DNA of 64,000 nucleotides from positions 62,001 to 126,000 of the forward strand of contig NZ_BHVZ01000014.1 in NCBI RefSeq assembly GCF_003865035.1, read 5' to 3'. The notes below the pieces were generated by a model. It worked only from the letters and a program-made list of their open reading frames with translations. It searched no databases and had not been told where the DNA came from. A program made the position numbers and the translations under genes. Below are positions 16,399 to 26,039 of this stretch, one piece after another. Origin of the DNA: Anaerotignum faecicola (lineage in GTDB: Bacteria > Bacillota > Clostridia > Lachnospirales > Anaerotignaceae). Every line of letters begins with the position of its first letter. Within the stretch, counting starts at the first letter, position 1.

Positions 16399-19236
16399 TT
16401 ATTCTGCCAGAACTGTTTGCATTGTGGTGTTTGTGGGGGTGTAATCCAGCCCCAGATATTCGCGGATAATTGCCTTCGCAACCGCAGGCGCAGGTGTACC
16501 GCTGCCTTCGCCGAAGGGAATCATAACAGTAATGGCAATCTGCGGATCATCAAAGGGTGCGAAGCAGACGAACCAGGTATGGGAGCTGCGGTTCTTGTCC
16601 TCTTCGGCAGTACCCGTCTTCGCTGCCACCTTTACGGGCAGGTCATTGAAGGCGGTACGGAGCGTACCGTGGGAACCGTTTGTTACCAGATACATCCCCT
16701 GATAAACAGCCTGCAGATTTTCCTCCTTGAATTTTGTTACATTTTCGACCGTTTCCTCCACCTCGGAATGGAGTGTGCCGTCAGCATTCTGTATGTGATC
16801 CACCATGTGCAGCTTATACAGCGTGCCGCCGTTTGCAAGGGTGGAAACATATTTCGTAATCTGTGCCGGTGTGTAGCTGTTGATGGACTGCCCGATGGCA
16901 GTACGGATGGTATCACCGTCCGTCCAGCGGGTCTGGCTTGTGGTGGCATCGGGGTTAAAGGTTTTCACTGCCTTTTCCTTATTGGCAGGAGATGCCATAG
17001 TCGGGCCGTATTCGTCCAGCTCTACGCCGGTATAGTCATTCAGACCAAACGCTGCCATGTATTCATTCAGCGTGGTAATTGCCTTATTGCTGTCGCTGCC
17101 GTTTGCGGTGCTGCCTAAGCGGTAGCCCAGCTCATAGAAGAAATAGTTACAGGAAACCTCCAGCGCGTGAGAAACGTTCACAGGCCCATGGGTGCCGCCT
17201 GTGTTGGAATAAATCCAGCAGCGCGCATAGGGTACACCTGCATCCTTGAACAGCCCCTTATCCACGATGGTTGTGCTTGGCGTAATCGTGCCTGTTTCCA
17301 GACCTGCCAGCGCAGTAATCATCTTGAAGGTGGAGCCGGATGCCTTTTTCTGCTTCAGCGGACGGTTGACCAGTGGGGTGTTGCCGTCCTGCAATAAGTC
17401 ATTATAGTAAGCATTATTAAACGTATTGACCAACTCGTTGTTGTCATAGGAAGGGTAGGTGACGCTCGCAAGCACCTCACCTGTGCCAACCTGTGTCACG
17501 AAAACAGAGCCGGTGCAGGGGTCAAGCCCCGTATCCGCAGGGGACATTTCCCCGTTGCTGAGCTTTTTGATGATGAAAGCGGTAGGGGATGCGCCATTTT
17601 CGATGGAGGCCTTTTCCTCCTCTGTTACGCTCAGATTTCCCTGCTCAATCATCATCAGCATGAGCTCTTTCAGGCTGATAGAGCCCTTTTCCAGACCGTC
17701 AATCAGGAATTCCTTTGCAACCGCAACCGCATCATCCTGCGTGGGGTTGAAGGTCGGGTTTGCCTGCTTCAGCTTCTGATAAACCTGCTTCTGCACGCCG
17801 TCTTCCGCCTGTATCATTTTCTGGGCGGAAATGTGGTTTATGTTAATCATGGAAGTGAATAGCTCCGTACTGGAGGCGTAGGTCTTGCCGCCGCCGGTCA
17901 GCTTTCTGAGAACTGCCGTGCGCAATTCGCTTTCCAGTGTATCATACGCAACCTTTTGCAGCTTGCTGTCCAGTGTCAGGAAAACATCCTTTCCGGCAAC
18001 AGGCTCCGTGGAATCGATTACACTCATACGTCTGCCTTGGTTATCGACCTCAATCATAACCTTCCCGTCCACGCCGTTCAGCTCTTTTTCGTAAAGCTTT
18101 TCCATGCCGTCCTGCCCGACAACATCTGTCTGGCTGTAAAGCGGATTGCCGTCTGCATCCACCTCATCCTTATAGAGGGCATAGTCGCTTTCCGTCATCT
18201 GGCGGATATATCCGAGGATATGAGAGAAATATTCCCCTTCGGGGTAATCCCGCAGAGATACCGTATCAATGACAACATTGGGGAAGGTATCCTGATTTTC
18301 CTCGACGTAGGCAAGGGTTTTATCGGAAATATCCGTTGCAATCGTCACCGTCTGATACTGCTGATAGCGTTTCAGATAGAGGGAATAGCGAATCCCCAGT
18401 GTATCACGCACCAGCTGTTCGGGCAGACCCTCTGGCAGCCCGAAGAAATCCCGCAGATAATCCAGAGTTTTTCTGGAATTATAGTTTAATTCCTTGCCCT
18501 TCATCAGCATGCTCTGCTTCCAGCTTTTTTCACGGTTGGTGTTGCCGTTAAATTGGAAAGCATAGGGTGCCTCGGTGTCTAGGGGCAGCTCATCATCAAT
18601 CGTTTCGCCGAATTCGGAAAGCTTTCTTGCCAAGGTCAGCGCCATCAGATTGCGGTCATCGCTCATGGCAAGGGAAAGATAGGTGCGCTTCTGCGCCGCA
18701 GTGTAGCCTTCGGGTACGTCATATTTTTCGTACAGATATTTCAGACATTCCGTTGCGCTCAGCTTATATTGCTTTTTCTCCAGACCAATGGAGGCCTTCC
18801 AGCTTTTTTCCTGCTTTTCCTTTTCCTCATCCGTTCCTTTAAAGGTAAAGGAATAGGGCGAGGATGTGGTGATGGGCAGGGAATCTACCTTATGGTGTCC
18901 GTCTGCCCAGAGCCAGTCGGTCAGGTCTGTAGCAAGCGTCTTGCGTTCCTCCCTGTTCAACTCTAAGGTAACACTGCCGTCCACCTGTACGCAGTATGCA
19001 ACCGTATTGACAGCAAGCGGTCTGCCGTAGCGGTCATAAATATTCCCGCGGGAGGCCGCCACAGGCAGTGTTTTGGAAACGCTCGCCGTAATGGATTCGT
19101 CATAATATTCCCCGTGAATAATTTGCAGGGAAAACAGACGCAGCACGATAATCGCGAAAAGCACAATCACGCCGCACAGCATTACAAATATTCTGTTTTT
19201 ACATAAATCTAAAAAATGCTCAAGATATCTTCTCAT
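16399..19236 (-). CDS. mrdA: Penicillin-binding protein 2 (class B transpeptidase)
   Basis: 945 residues, roughly 300 longer than E. coli PBP2. One N-terminal membrane anchor (about 15-37), then the dimerisation domain with SRGNIYDRYGRPLA near 60 and large insertions (about 110-290, and again about 430-560, the latter including an EEKASIENG-type helical stretch). The transpeptidase motifs are intact: STFK near residue 635, SCN near 695 and KTGT near 873. It crosslinks peptidoglycan during rod elongation or, in spore formers, engulfment. It is preceded by mreBCD and followed by minCDE in one direction with gaps of 33 and 17 bases, suggesting a single long operon. Confidence 0.92.
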   Translation of the reverse strand: MRRYLEHFLDLCKNRIFVMLCGVIVLFAIIVLRLFSLQIIHGEYYDESITASVSKTLPVAASRGNIYDRYGRPLAVNTVAYCVQVDGSVTLELNREERKTLATDLTDWLWADGHHKVDSLPITTSSPYSFTFKGTDEEKEKQEKSWKASIGLEKKQYKLSATECLKYLYEKYDVPEGYTAAQKRTYLSLAMSDDRNLMALTLARKLSEFGETIDDELPLDTEAPYAFQFNGNTNREKSWKQSMLMKGKELNYNSRKTLDYLRDFFGLPEGLPEQLVRDTLGIRYSLYLKRYQQYQTVTIATDISDKTLAYVEENQDTFPNVVIDTVSLRDYPEGEYFSHILGYIRQMTESDYALYKDEVDADGNPLYSQTDVVGQDGMEKLYEKELNGVDGKVMIEVDNQGRRMSVIDSTEPVAGKDVFLTLDSKLQKVAYDTLESELRTAVLRKLTGGGKTYASSTELFTSMININHISAQKMIQAEDGVQKQVYQKLKQANPTFNPTQDDAVAVAKEFLIDGLEKGSISLKELMLMMIEQGNLSVTEEEKASIENGASPTAFIIKKLSNGEMSPADTGLDPCTGSVFVTQVGTGEVLASVTYPSYDNNELVNTFNNAYYNDLLQDGNTPLVNRPLKQKKASGSTFKMITALAGLETGTITPSTTIVDKGLFKDAGVPYARCWIYSNTGGTHGPVNVSHALEVSCNYFFYELGYRLGSTANGSDSNKAITTLNEYMAAFGLNDYTGVELDEYGPTMASPANKEKAVKTFNPDATTSQTRWTDGDTIRTAIGQSINSYTPAQITKYVSTLANGGTLYKLHMVDHIQNADGTLHSEVEETVENVTKFKEENLQAVYQGMYLVTNGSHGTLRTAFNDLPVKVAAKTGTAEEDKNRSSHTWFVCFAPFDDPQIAITVMIPFGEGSGTPAPAVAKAIIREYLGLDYTPTNTTMQTVLAE

Positions 19237-19269
19237 CGCTTCCTCCTGATGGGAAACAGATTTCAGCCT

Positions 19270-19782
19270 TTAAAAAAGGCGGTATTTATACTTTTCTTTC
19301 AGCTCCAGCCATTCATTGATGCCAAACAGCACCCGATACAGCGGAACGGTTACAATCGTCATATAGACTAGCTCCGGCAGCAGTACGCGGAAGAGGAAAT
19401 AGAGAATATTTCCTTCTCCTTGGAACACAAAGCTTGAAACATACAGCACTGCCTGATAAAAAATTGTGGCAATCGCGCAGAAAATAATCGGCAGAATATA
19501 ATTTTCGCGGAAAAAGCTGCGTTGGCTTCGTCCGAAAATCAATCCAATCAAAAGATACAGCGCGGTATAAAAGCCGATGTAGGTGTGGAAAAACACATCC
19601 ATCAGAAACCCTGTGCCTGCGCCCACCAGTGCGCCCTCCTTACTGCCGCGCAGCAGGGAATAGGAGGTTACAATAATCAAGGCGGTATTCGGGAATACCC
19701 CTTGGATGGCAAGGTAGGGGAAGAGCGTGGTCTGCAAAATAAAATTCAGTACCACAATCAGAGTGGTGATGATGATTCTCAT
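19270..19782 (-). CDS. mreD: Rod shape-determining protein MreD
   Basis: 170 residues with five or six membrane segments. The FILQTTLFPYLAIQGVFPN start and the GAGTGFLMDVFF helix match MreD. It connects the MreB/MreC scaffold to the RodA-PBP2 machinery in the membrane. It overlaps mreC by 4 bases. Confidence 0.9.
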   Translation of the reverse strand: MRIIITTLIVVLNFILQTTLFPYLAIQGVFPNTALIIVTSYSLLRGSKEGALVGAGTGFLMDVFFHTYIGFYTALYLLIGLIFGRSQRSFFRENYILPIIFCAIATIFYQAVLYVSSFVFQGEGNILYFLFRVLLPELVYMTIVTVPLYRVLFGINEWLELKEKYKYRLF

Positions 19783-20726
19783 TCCGCCACCCCCGTTGTG
19801 TCAGGCTCTGCCGTGTCAGGGTCGGTCGGGTCTGTCGGCTCCGCCACGTCGGGATTTGCCTGTGTATTTGTCTTTGCTGTGCTTTTGCCACTCTGCTTTG
19901 CGCCCTTATCCAGAACCAGAACCGTATCCAGATGCTTTAGGTCTACATAAGGCTCAATCACAGCGTATTTCGTCAGCCCGTTGGTGTCGGTCTCGATTTC
20001 CAGTACCTTGCCGATGGCAAGCCCCTCCGGGTAAATATCGGAAAGCTGAGAGGTTACGATTTCGTCGCCTACCATGATTTCCGCGTCCCCGTCGATATAT
20101 TCCATTTTGCACAGACCGTGGTTCGCAAGGCTGTAATTGCCCTTGACAACGCCCAAATCGCCCGTCCGCACGCTCATCGCAGGCACAGAGGAACGGCTGT
20201 CCAGAATGGACTGCGCCTTGGAGAAGGTCGCGCCGCTTTCCAGTACCTTACCAACTAAGCCCTCCGGCGCAATCAGAACCATGTTTGCGCTGATGCTGCT
20301 TGTTGTGCCCTTGTTGATGGTAAAGCCGTCATACCAGATGCCGGGGTCCTTTGCAATCACGCGTGCCCCGACACTGTCATAGGCAGGGTATTTCTGCGCA
20401 ATTTTCAGCAGAGCGGTCAGACGCTCGTTTTCCGTTTCATACATGGAAAGCTTTCTGTTTTTATTTGTCAGCTCTGCAATCTGCTGCTTCAGCTCCTCGT
20501 TTTCATCCTTCAGCTTTGTTTTGTTGCGGGCGGATGTCACCGTATCGTCTATCCAACTGCTGATGCCGGTTGTCAAATCCTGAAACGGGGTGACAACAAC
20601 ACCGATGGCGCTTTCCAGCAGAGTGGCATTCAGCTTTATACCGCTGGCAATCACGGTAACCAGAACCAGAATGGCGATGCCCGCACCAATGATGCGTTTT
20701 TTATGTTTTAAGAAAAACTCCTGCAA
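19779..20726 (-). CDS. mreC: Rod shape-determining protein MreC
   Basis: 315 residues: a short basic cytosolic N-terminus, one membrane anchor (about 13-33), a coiled coil (about 65-105, KLKDENEELKQQIAEL region) and the two-barrel extracytoplasmic domain (GARVIAKDPGIWYDGFTINKG in pieces, VGDEIVTSQLSDIYPEGL). The C-terminal 35 residues are Thr/Asp/Pro-rich and look disordered. MreC organises PBP2 outside the membrane. It is second in the mreBCD operon. Confidence 0.93.
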   Translation of the reverse strand: MQEFFLKHKKRIIGAGIAILVLVTVIASGIKLNATLLESAIGVVVTPFQDLTTGISSWIDDTVTSARNKTKLKDENEELKQQIAELTNKNRKLSMYETENERLTALLKIAQKYPAYDSVGARVIAKDPGIWYDGFTINKGTTSSISANMVLIAPEGLVGKVLESGATFSKAQSILDSRSSVPAMSVRTGDLGVVKGNYSLANHGLCKMEYIDGDAEIMVGDEIVTSQLSDIYPEGLAIGKVLEIETDTNGLTKYAVIEPYVDLKHLDTVLVLDKGAKQSGKSTAKTNTQANPDVAEPTDPTDPDTAEPDTTGVAE

Positions 20727-20756
20727 CGTGAAATGCTCCTTTCGGTGTGTTTAAAA

Positions 20757-21791
20757 TCAGAATAATGCTTTTCTGGGAGAAATCAGAACAGATTTCAGCT
20801 TATCTACCTGTTCCAGAACCATCCCTGTGCCCAGAGCAACACAGTTCAGGGGTTCGTTCGCAATATTAACGGGCATGCCTGTTTCCGCGGTAATCAGCTT
20901 ATCCAGTCCGCGCAGATGCGCGCCGCCGCCTGTCAGTGTAATGCCGTATTCCATGATATCCGCAGCCAGTTCGGGAGGGGTTGCCTCCAGGGTCTGCTTA
21001 ATGCTGTTGATGATAGAGCCAACGGGCTCCGCCAGTGCTTCGCGAATGTGAATGGAATTGATTTCGATGGTCATGGGCAGACCGCTGACTAAATCGCGTC
21101 CGCGGATTTCCATTTTTTCCTCTCTGTCCAGAGGATACGCAGAGCCGATGGTAATCTTGATTTCCTCTGCGGTACGGTCACCGACTGCCAGAGAAAATTC
21201 CTTACGGATATAGTTTACAATCGCGCTGTCCAGTGCGTCACCTGCCACACGCAGAGAGGTGCTTGTAACAATGCCGCCAAGGGAAATGATAGCAACCTCG
21301 CTTGTGCCGCCGCCGATATCAACAACCATGCTGCCGGTGGGCTCTGCAACGGGCAGACCTGCACCAATCGCCGCTGCCATGGGTTCTTCAATCAGATAGG
21401 TGTCCTTTTCCTTGGAGCCTGCGGCAATGGCAGCCTCCAGAACGGCGCGCTTTTCTACCTCTGTTACGCCGGAAGGCACACAGATTACAATGCGAGGCTT
21501 GGGCCCAAAGAGAGAGCGTACATACGCCTTATTGATGAAATAACGCAGCATAGCCTGTGTTACGTCGAAGTCTGCGATAACGCCGTCCTTCATGGGGCGG
21601 ATGGCAACGATATTGCCGGGGGTACGCCCGATCATATCCTTCGCTTCGTTGCCGACAGCCAGAACCTCTCTGGTGTCCGTGTTGATGGCAACAACGGAAG
21701 GCTCATTCACGATGATTCCTTTTTCTCTCATATAGACAAGGGTATTGGCAGTACCCAAGTCAATTCCCATATCTTTGGCATTGAACATCAT
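20757..21791 (-). CDS. mreB: Rod shape-determining actin homologue MreB
   Basis: 344 residues with the actin-fold motifs [12 protein letters not shown], a [15 protein letters not shown] strand, [10 protein letters not shown] and the C-terminal [11 protein letters not shown]. It forms curved filaments beneath the membrane that guide wall elongation. The frame extends 44 codons further upstream, but the ATG at 21791 is used because GAAAGGGG lies 10 bases before it and the product then starts at the usual place. Its promoter is at 21874-21902. Confidence 0.95.
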   Translation of the reverse strand: MMFNAKDMGIDLGTANTLVYMREKGIIVNEPSVVAINTDTREVLAVGNEAKDMIGRTPGNIVAIRPMKDGVIADFDVTQAMLRYFINKAYVRSLFGPKPRIVICVPSGVTEVEKRAVLEAAIAAGSKEKDTYLIEEPMAAAIGAGLPVAEPTGSMVVDIGGGTSEVAIISLGGIVTSTSLRVAGDALDSAIVNYIRKEFSLAVGDRTAEEIKITIGSAYPLDREEKMEIRGRDLVSGLPMTIEINSIHIREALAEPVGSIINSIKQTLEATPPELAADIMEYGITLTGGGAHLRGLDKLITAETGMPVNIANEPLNCVALGTGMVLEQVDKLKSVLISPRKALF

Positions 21792-21873
21792 ATTCTTTTT
21801 ACCCCTTTCATTATTGGAAACGCCGCCGTGTGTGCGGCAGCTATGGTATCTCTTAAATTTTGTCTTACATTTT

Positions 21874-21902
21874 ATCATACCGCTTTTTTGTATTCTTTTC
21901 AA
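21874..21902 (-). promoter_or_regulatory. Sigma-A promoter of the mre-PBP2-min cluster
   Basis: On the minus strand TTGAAA (21897-21902) and TATGAT (21874-21879) are separated by 17 bases, 83 bases upstream of mreB. Confidence 0.75.
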
Positions 21903-21986
21903 GAAAAGAGCCGTATTTTTCATAAAAAAAGAATGGTTTTTCCTGAAAAAAAGGAAAGGGCAAAATCGTTTGCCCCCTGAAAATCA

Positions 21987-22247
21987 TTATAGCTTTCTGT
22001 AAATGAAAAACGCCAGAATAATGCCGATGATACCCGCAATGGTAAAGCGGATGGTCAGCCCAAATTGCAATGTCAGCACGCCTAAATCCAGCATAAGCGG
22101 AGAGGAAAGCCCGAAGCTGTTACCGTATGCAAGCCAGCTGAGTGCAGAAACACCGCCGACCAGTTTTGCGATAAAGCCGCCCAGAACCACGCCTGCAAGC
22201 ATAAGCAGCACCAGTATCCAGATATTTTGTGAGGAACGTCCTCTCAT
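21987..22247 (-). CDS. DUF4321 family small membrane protein
   Basis: 86 residues with two membrane helices. LAGVVLGGFIAKLVGG near residue 20 and the LDLGVLTLQFGLTIRFT stretch are typical of DUF4321 proteins, which are often found near mreB or radC/maf genes in Clostridia. The function is unknown. The start at 22247 follows AAAGGAGG; a longer frame to 22277 lacks a ribosome site. It ends about 85 bases before the mre promoter. Confidence 0.8.
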   Translation of the reverse strand: MRGRSSQNIWILVLLMLAGVVLGGFIAKLVGGVSALSWLAYGNSFGLSSPLMLDLGVLTLQFGLTIRFTIAGIIGIILAFFIYRKL

Positions 22248-22360
22248 AGCAAATCCTCCTTTACAGAAAAAATTCATTTATTTATAACTGATTTAGTATA
22301 GCATACTTTTCCAGAGGGGTAAAGCGAACAGAATCATAAAAGATTTTTTTAGCAACAAAA

Positions 22361-22390
22361 AAAGACTCCCTGATTTCTCAGAGAGTCTTT
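22361..22390 (-). terminator. Terminator of the rnf operon
   Basis: AAAGACTC and GAGTCTTT pair across a 14-base loop (with extra internal pairing), followed on the minus strand by a run of seven T. Confidence 0.85.
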
Positions 22391-22402
22391 GAAAAGTCTG
22401 AA

Positions 22403-23317
22403 TTATTCAGCCTTGGGAGCTTCTTCTGCCTTAGGTGCTTCAGCCTTGGGAGCTTCAGCAGCAGGAGCAGCCTTGGGCGCTGCGGGTGCAGCAGCGGCGG
22501 GAGCCGCAGGCTGTGCAGGTCTCTTGCCTGTCAGCACGCCCTTAGGGCATTTGTTTGCACAGATGCCGCAAGCCTTACATTTGGTGTAATCAATAACAGC
22601 AAGGTTATCAATTACATGAATAGCGTCGAAAGGACAGTTCTTTTCGCAAATCTTACAAGCGATACAACCAACGGAGCAGTTGGGGATTACATTCTTACCC
22701 ATATCCTTGGAGGAGCACTGTACTTTAACTTTCTTCTTAGCGGGCAGCAGCTCGATGATGTGTTTGGGGCAAGTGGAAACGCATTTGCCGCAGGCAACAC
22801 ATTTATCTTTATCAATTACTGCAACACCGTCAACGATTTCGATTGCGCCGAAGGCACAAGCCTTCTTGCAGCTGCCCAGACCCAGACAGCCATAGGAGCA
22901 GGATTTTGCACCCTGACCTGCAAGCTGAACAGCCATGTTACAATCGTCAATGCCGAAATAATCGTATTTATTTTTTGCTTTATCGCAAGTACCACCGCAC
23001 TTTACGAAAGCGGCAACGGGTTCAGCAGAGGAAGCTGCAACACCCATGATAGCGCCAACCTTTTCAGCAACTGCTGCGCCACCAACGGGGCAGGCATTTA
23101 CAGGAGCTGTACCGGCAACGATTGCAGATGCACAACCACCACAACCGGGGAAACCACAACCACCGCAGTTAGCGCCGGGCAGACATTCCAAAACCTGACC
23201 GATACGAGGGTCTTCTTCAACCTTGAAAACTTCACTCGCAACACCCAAGCAAGCGCCGAAAACAACGCCCATACCGCCGACACTCAGAACGGGAAATAAA
23301 ATACTCATTGGATCCAT
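22403..23317 (-). CDS. rnfB: Rnf complex subunit RnfB (iron-sulfur)
   Basis: 304 residues: an N-terminal hydrophobic anchor, a CxxC-x2-C-type cluster region (CLPGANCGGCGFPGCGGC, residues about 48-65), then a ferredoxin-like part with CVACGKC, CIACKIC and CKACGIC motifs for [4Fe-4S] clusters. The last 45 residues are an Ala/Pro/Lys/Glu-rich tail, unusual but typical of acidogenic Clostridia RnfB. It is the ferredoxin-side entry of the complex, which couples ferredoxin:NAD+ oxidoreduction to ion pumping. It is the last gene of rnfCDGEAB. Confidence 0.95.
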   Translation of the reverse strand: MDPMSILFPVLSVGGMGVVFGACLGVASEVFKVEEDPRIGQVLECLPGANCGGCGFPGCGGCASAIVAGTAPVNACPVGGAAVAEKVGAIMGVAASSAEPVAAFVKCGGTCDKAKNKYDYFGIDDCNMAVQLAGQGAKSCSYGCLGLGSCKKACAFGAIEIVDGVAVIDKDKCVACGKCVSTCPKHIIELLPAKKKVKVQCSSKDMGKNVIPNCSVGCIACKICEKNCPFDAIHVIDNLAVIDYTKCKACGICANKCPKGVLTGKRPAQPAAPAAAAPAAPKAAPAAEAPKAEAPKAEEAPKAE

Positions 23318-23336
23318 ATTCTTTTACCCTCCTCTA

Positions 23337-23915
23337 TTACAGTTTGATCAGACCGGAGAAGCCCAGGAATGCGATAGACATCAGACCAGCTGTGATCAGA
23401 GCCATAGGGAAACCATCGAAGGCCTTCGGTGTTTCATTGTCAGCGATTCTTTCACGAATACCGGCAAACAGAATGATTGCCAGAGCAAAACCGGCAGCAC
23501 CACCAACTGCGTTCAGAACGGATTCGATGAAGTTGTAGCCCTTCTGCATATTTGTAACGGCTACACCCAATACTGCGCAGTTTGTTGTAATCAGGGGCAG
23601 GAATACACCCAGAGCCTGATACAGAGCAGGTGCAGATTTTTTCAGGAACATTTCTACGAACTGTACCAAAGATGCGATCAGCAGAATGAACGCAATGTTA
23701 TACAGGAATGTAATGTTCAGAGGCACCAGAATCAGGTTGTATACCAACCATGCTGCTGCTGCTGCCAGAGCCATTACGAAGATTACAGCCATGCCCATGC
23801 CGGCTGCTGTATCTACCTTCTTGGAAACACCGAGGAAGGGGCAGATACCTAAGAACTGGGACATAACGTAGTTGTTTACGAAAATGCCAGCCAATACTAA
23901 CAAAATCAGATTCAT
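23337..23915 (-). CDS. rnfA: Rnf complex subunit RnfA
   Basis: 192 residues with six membrane helices. NYVMSQFLGICPFLGVSKK near the N-terminus and the TTNCAVLGVA segment are the RnfA/NqrE markers; these half-membrane helices hold a [2Fe-2S] centre with RnfE in the membrane. It lies 17 bases after rnfE and 19 bases before rnfB. Confidence 0.95.
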   Translation of the reverse strand: MNLILLVLAGIFVNNYVMSQFLGICPFLGVSKKVDTAAGMGMAVIFVMALAAAAAWLVYNLILVPLNITFLYNIAFILLIASLVQFVEMFLKKSAPALYQALGVFLPLITTNCAVLGVAVTNMQKGYNFIESVLNAVGGAAGFALAIILFAGIRERIADNETPKAFDGFPMALITAGLMSIAFLGFSGLIKL

Positions 23916-23932
23916 TTATTTTCCCCTCCTTC

Positions 23933-24529
23933 TTATGCTTTTTTGTTTCTGAAATGGTTCAGAATAGCCATCAGAATAGCCAGTGTGAAGAAACCACCGG
24001 GAGCCATAACGAACAGCAGTGTTCTAGGGAATGCTTCGGGCAGAACTGTTACGTCGAACAGTGTGCCGCTGCCGATGAATTCACGCACCAGACCCAGACA
24101 GCCCAGAGCGATGGTGAAACCAAGACCCATACCGATACCATCGAATGCGGAAGCAACGGGACCATTTTTGGAAGCGAATGCTTCGGCACGCGCCAGAATC
24201 AGACAGTTTACTACGATCAGTGGAATGTACAGACCCAGGGATGCGTTCAGTGCAGGCAGATAAGCCTTCAGCAGGAACTCGATGATTGTTACGAATGTAG
24301 CAATAACAACGATAAAGCAAGGGATACGTACTGTATCGGGGATTACCTTTCTCAGCAGAGAGATAAACAGGTTCGCAAAAATCAGTACTGCTGTTGTGGA
24401 AAGGCCCATGCCGATACCATTGATAGCGGAAGATGTAACCGCCAGAGTAGGACACATACCAATAACCTGAACGAATGTAGGGTTTTCATTGATAATGCCG
24501 TTTTTGATAATTTTAATAGGGTTAGCCAT
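23933..24529 (-). CDS. rnfE: Rnf complex subunit RnfE
   Basis: 198 residues, six membrane helices, paralogous in fold to RnfA; IGMCPTLAVTSSAINGIGMG and the VVNCLILARAEAFA segment are diagnostic. The ATG at 24529 overlaps the rnfG stop (TGATG) and has GGAGG upstream; the longer frame to 24559 lies within rnfG. Confidence 0.94.
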   Translation of the reverse strand: MANPIKIIKNGIINENPTFVQVIGMCPTLAVTSSAINGIGMGLSTTAVLIFANLFISLLRKVIPDTVRIPCFIVVIATFVTIIEFLLKAYLPALNASLGLYIPLIVVNCLILARAEAFASKNGPVASAFDGIGMGLGFTIALGCLGLVREFIGSGTLFDVTVLPEAFPRTLLFVMAPGGFFTLAILMAILNHFRNKKA

Positions 24530-25065
24530 CAATAAGCACCTCCATTCGCTGCGACCCAATCAAGAGCTTCCTGCGCACCGACACAAACTGCTCTGGAAGT
24601 AATTGTTGCACTTGTGATGGGAACAATTTCGCCGCCATCCTTTGTTACGGAAACAGAACCGGATTTGCCTGTGAACTGTTCGTAGAAGGAAGGATCGGTT
24701 GCCTTTGCACCCAGACCTGCTGTTTCGGAATGACCTGTTACACGCAGACCTGTGATTGTACCGTCAGCATCAATGCCAACCATTGTTTTTACAGCGCCGC
24801 CGAAACCGCCGGGCTCTGTTGTGATAACGAAACCGCCGTTATCGCCTTTGTATACTGCTGTGATTGTGCCTGTCAGATCAGCATCCAGCAGCTCGAAGGA
24901 GGATGCGTCGGGCATAACTGCCTGCATACCTTCATTCAGAGATTTTTCGTTCTGTGCAGCAATAGGAGCAGCGGTTACTTCGGATACAACACCCAGAATA
25001 CCGGCTGCGATAGCGGAGATAAGCAACAGAACGATCGCGGGTTTAACTACTGCTTTAGAGTCCAT
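24529..25065 (-). CDS. rnfG: Rnf complex subunit RnfG (covalent FMN)
   Basis: 178 residues: one N-terminal membrane helix and an FMN-binding domain. The segment ITSATITSRAV near residue 152 is the S/T-(G/S)-AT-(x)-T/S motif whose last threonine carries FMN through a phosphoester bond in the family. The VTGHSETAGLGAKA loop also matches. It passes electrons from RnfC/D side to the membrane core. It is 2 bases downstream of rnfD. Confidence 0.93.
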   Translation of the reverse strand: MDSKAVVKPAIVLLLISAIAAGILGVVSEVTAAPIAAQNEKSLNEGMQAVMPDASSFELLDADLTGTITAVYKGDNGGFVITTEPGGFGGAVKTMVGIDADGTITGLRVTGHSETAGLGAKATDPSFYEQFTGKSGSVSVTKDGGEIVPITSATITSRAVCVGAQEALDWVAANGGAY

Positions 25066-25067
25066 GC

Positions 25068-26021
25068 TTATTTCGCCTCCTTTGTTTTAGGCAGTGCACC
25101 GAAGATTGTAGGTTCTGTGAATCTTTCAATCAGAGGTACACAGCAGTTCATAATCAGAATAGAATAGGATACGCCTTCCGGATAACCGCCGAAGGTACGA
25201 ATCAGGTAAGTCAAAAGACCTGCGCCGACAGCGAAGATAACCTGACCCTTAGGGGTTACGGGAGAAGAAGCGTAGTCAGTTGCCATGAAGATACCACCCA
25301 GCATAACGCCGCCGGCGAAGATTTCCTGCAAAGGCATACGCATGCCGTGTCTGCCGATTACTGCGAACAGAATGAATACGGTTGCGATGTAGATTACGGG
25401 AATCTTCCAGCTGATTACGTGCTTGTACAGCAGGTAGATACCGCCGATAATCAGAGCGATTGCACAGGTTTCACCGATGGTACCGCCAACCTGACCCATT
25501 ACCAGCTGCTTCAGGGAAGCATCCAGTGCGCCGTTTTTCAGCTGTGCCAGGGGTGTTGCGTATGTAGCAGCATCTGCTGCAAGACCGTTGGGAACAACCC
25601 ATGTGGTCATTTCTGTGGGGTAGGAAGCCAGCAGGAATGCACGACCTGCCAGTGCAGGGTTGATGAAGTTCTGGCCCAGACCGCCAAACAGTTGTTTTGC
25701 AAAGATGATGGCAAATGCACTACCTACGATTGCAACCCAAACGGGAGCGGATGCAGGAAGGTTCATTGCCAGTAACAGACCGGTTACAACTGCGGACAAA
25801 TCGTTGATTGTAACAGGTTTTTTTGTGATTTTTTCATACAGCCATTCAAAGAAAACAGCAGAAATGATTGCAGCTACAATCAGAATCAGTGCTCTCAGGC
25901 CGAAATAATAGATACCCGCTGCTGTTGCAGGAACCAGAGCGATGATAACATCACGCATAATGCTCTGGATGGATTCTTTGGAACGCACGTGAGGGGTACC
26001 GGATACTACAAAATTAGCCAT
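25068..26021 (-). CDS. rnfD: Rnf complex subunit RnfD
   Basis: 317 residues with about ten membrane helices; the TPHVRSKESIQSIMRDVI start, the GGLGQNFINPALAGRAFLL stretch and the TDYASSPVTPKGQ loop match RnfD/NqrB, whose flavin is attached at a conserved threonine. It is a major ion-translocation candidate in the complex. The second gene of the operon, 18 bases after rnfC. Confidence 0.94.
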   Translation of the reverse strand: MANFVVSGTPHVRSKESIQSIMRDVIIALVPATAAGIYYFGLRALILIVAAIISAVFFEWLYEKITKKPVTINDLSAVVTGLLLAMNLPASAPVWVAIVGSAFAIIFAKQLFGGLGQNFINPALAGRAFLLASYPTEMTTWVVPNGLAADAATYATPLAQLKNGALDASLKQLVMGQVGGTIGETCAIALIIGGIYLLYKHVISWKIPVIYIATVFILFAVIGRHGMRMPLQEIFAGGVMLGGIFMATDYASSPVTPKGQVIFAVGAGLLTYLIRTFGGYPEGVSYSILIMNCCVPLIERFTEPTIFGALPKTKEAK

Positions 26022-26039
26022 GTTTTATTCTCCCCCTTC

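Noticed and set aside
21720..21923. 388-codon form of mreB
   Set aside because: The 44 extra codons lack a ribosome site and overlap the promoter; GAAAGGGG before 21791 decides the start.
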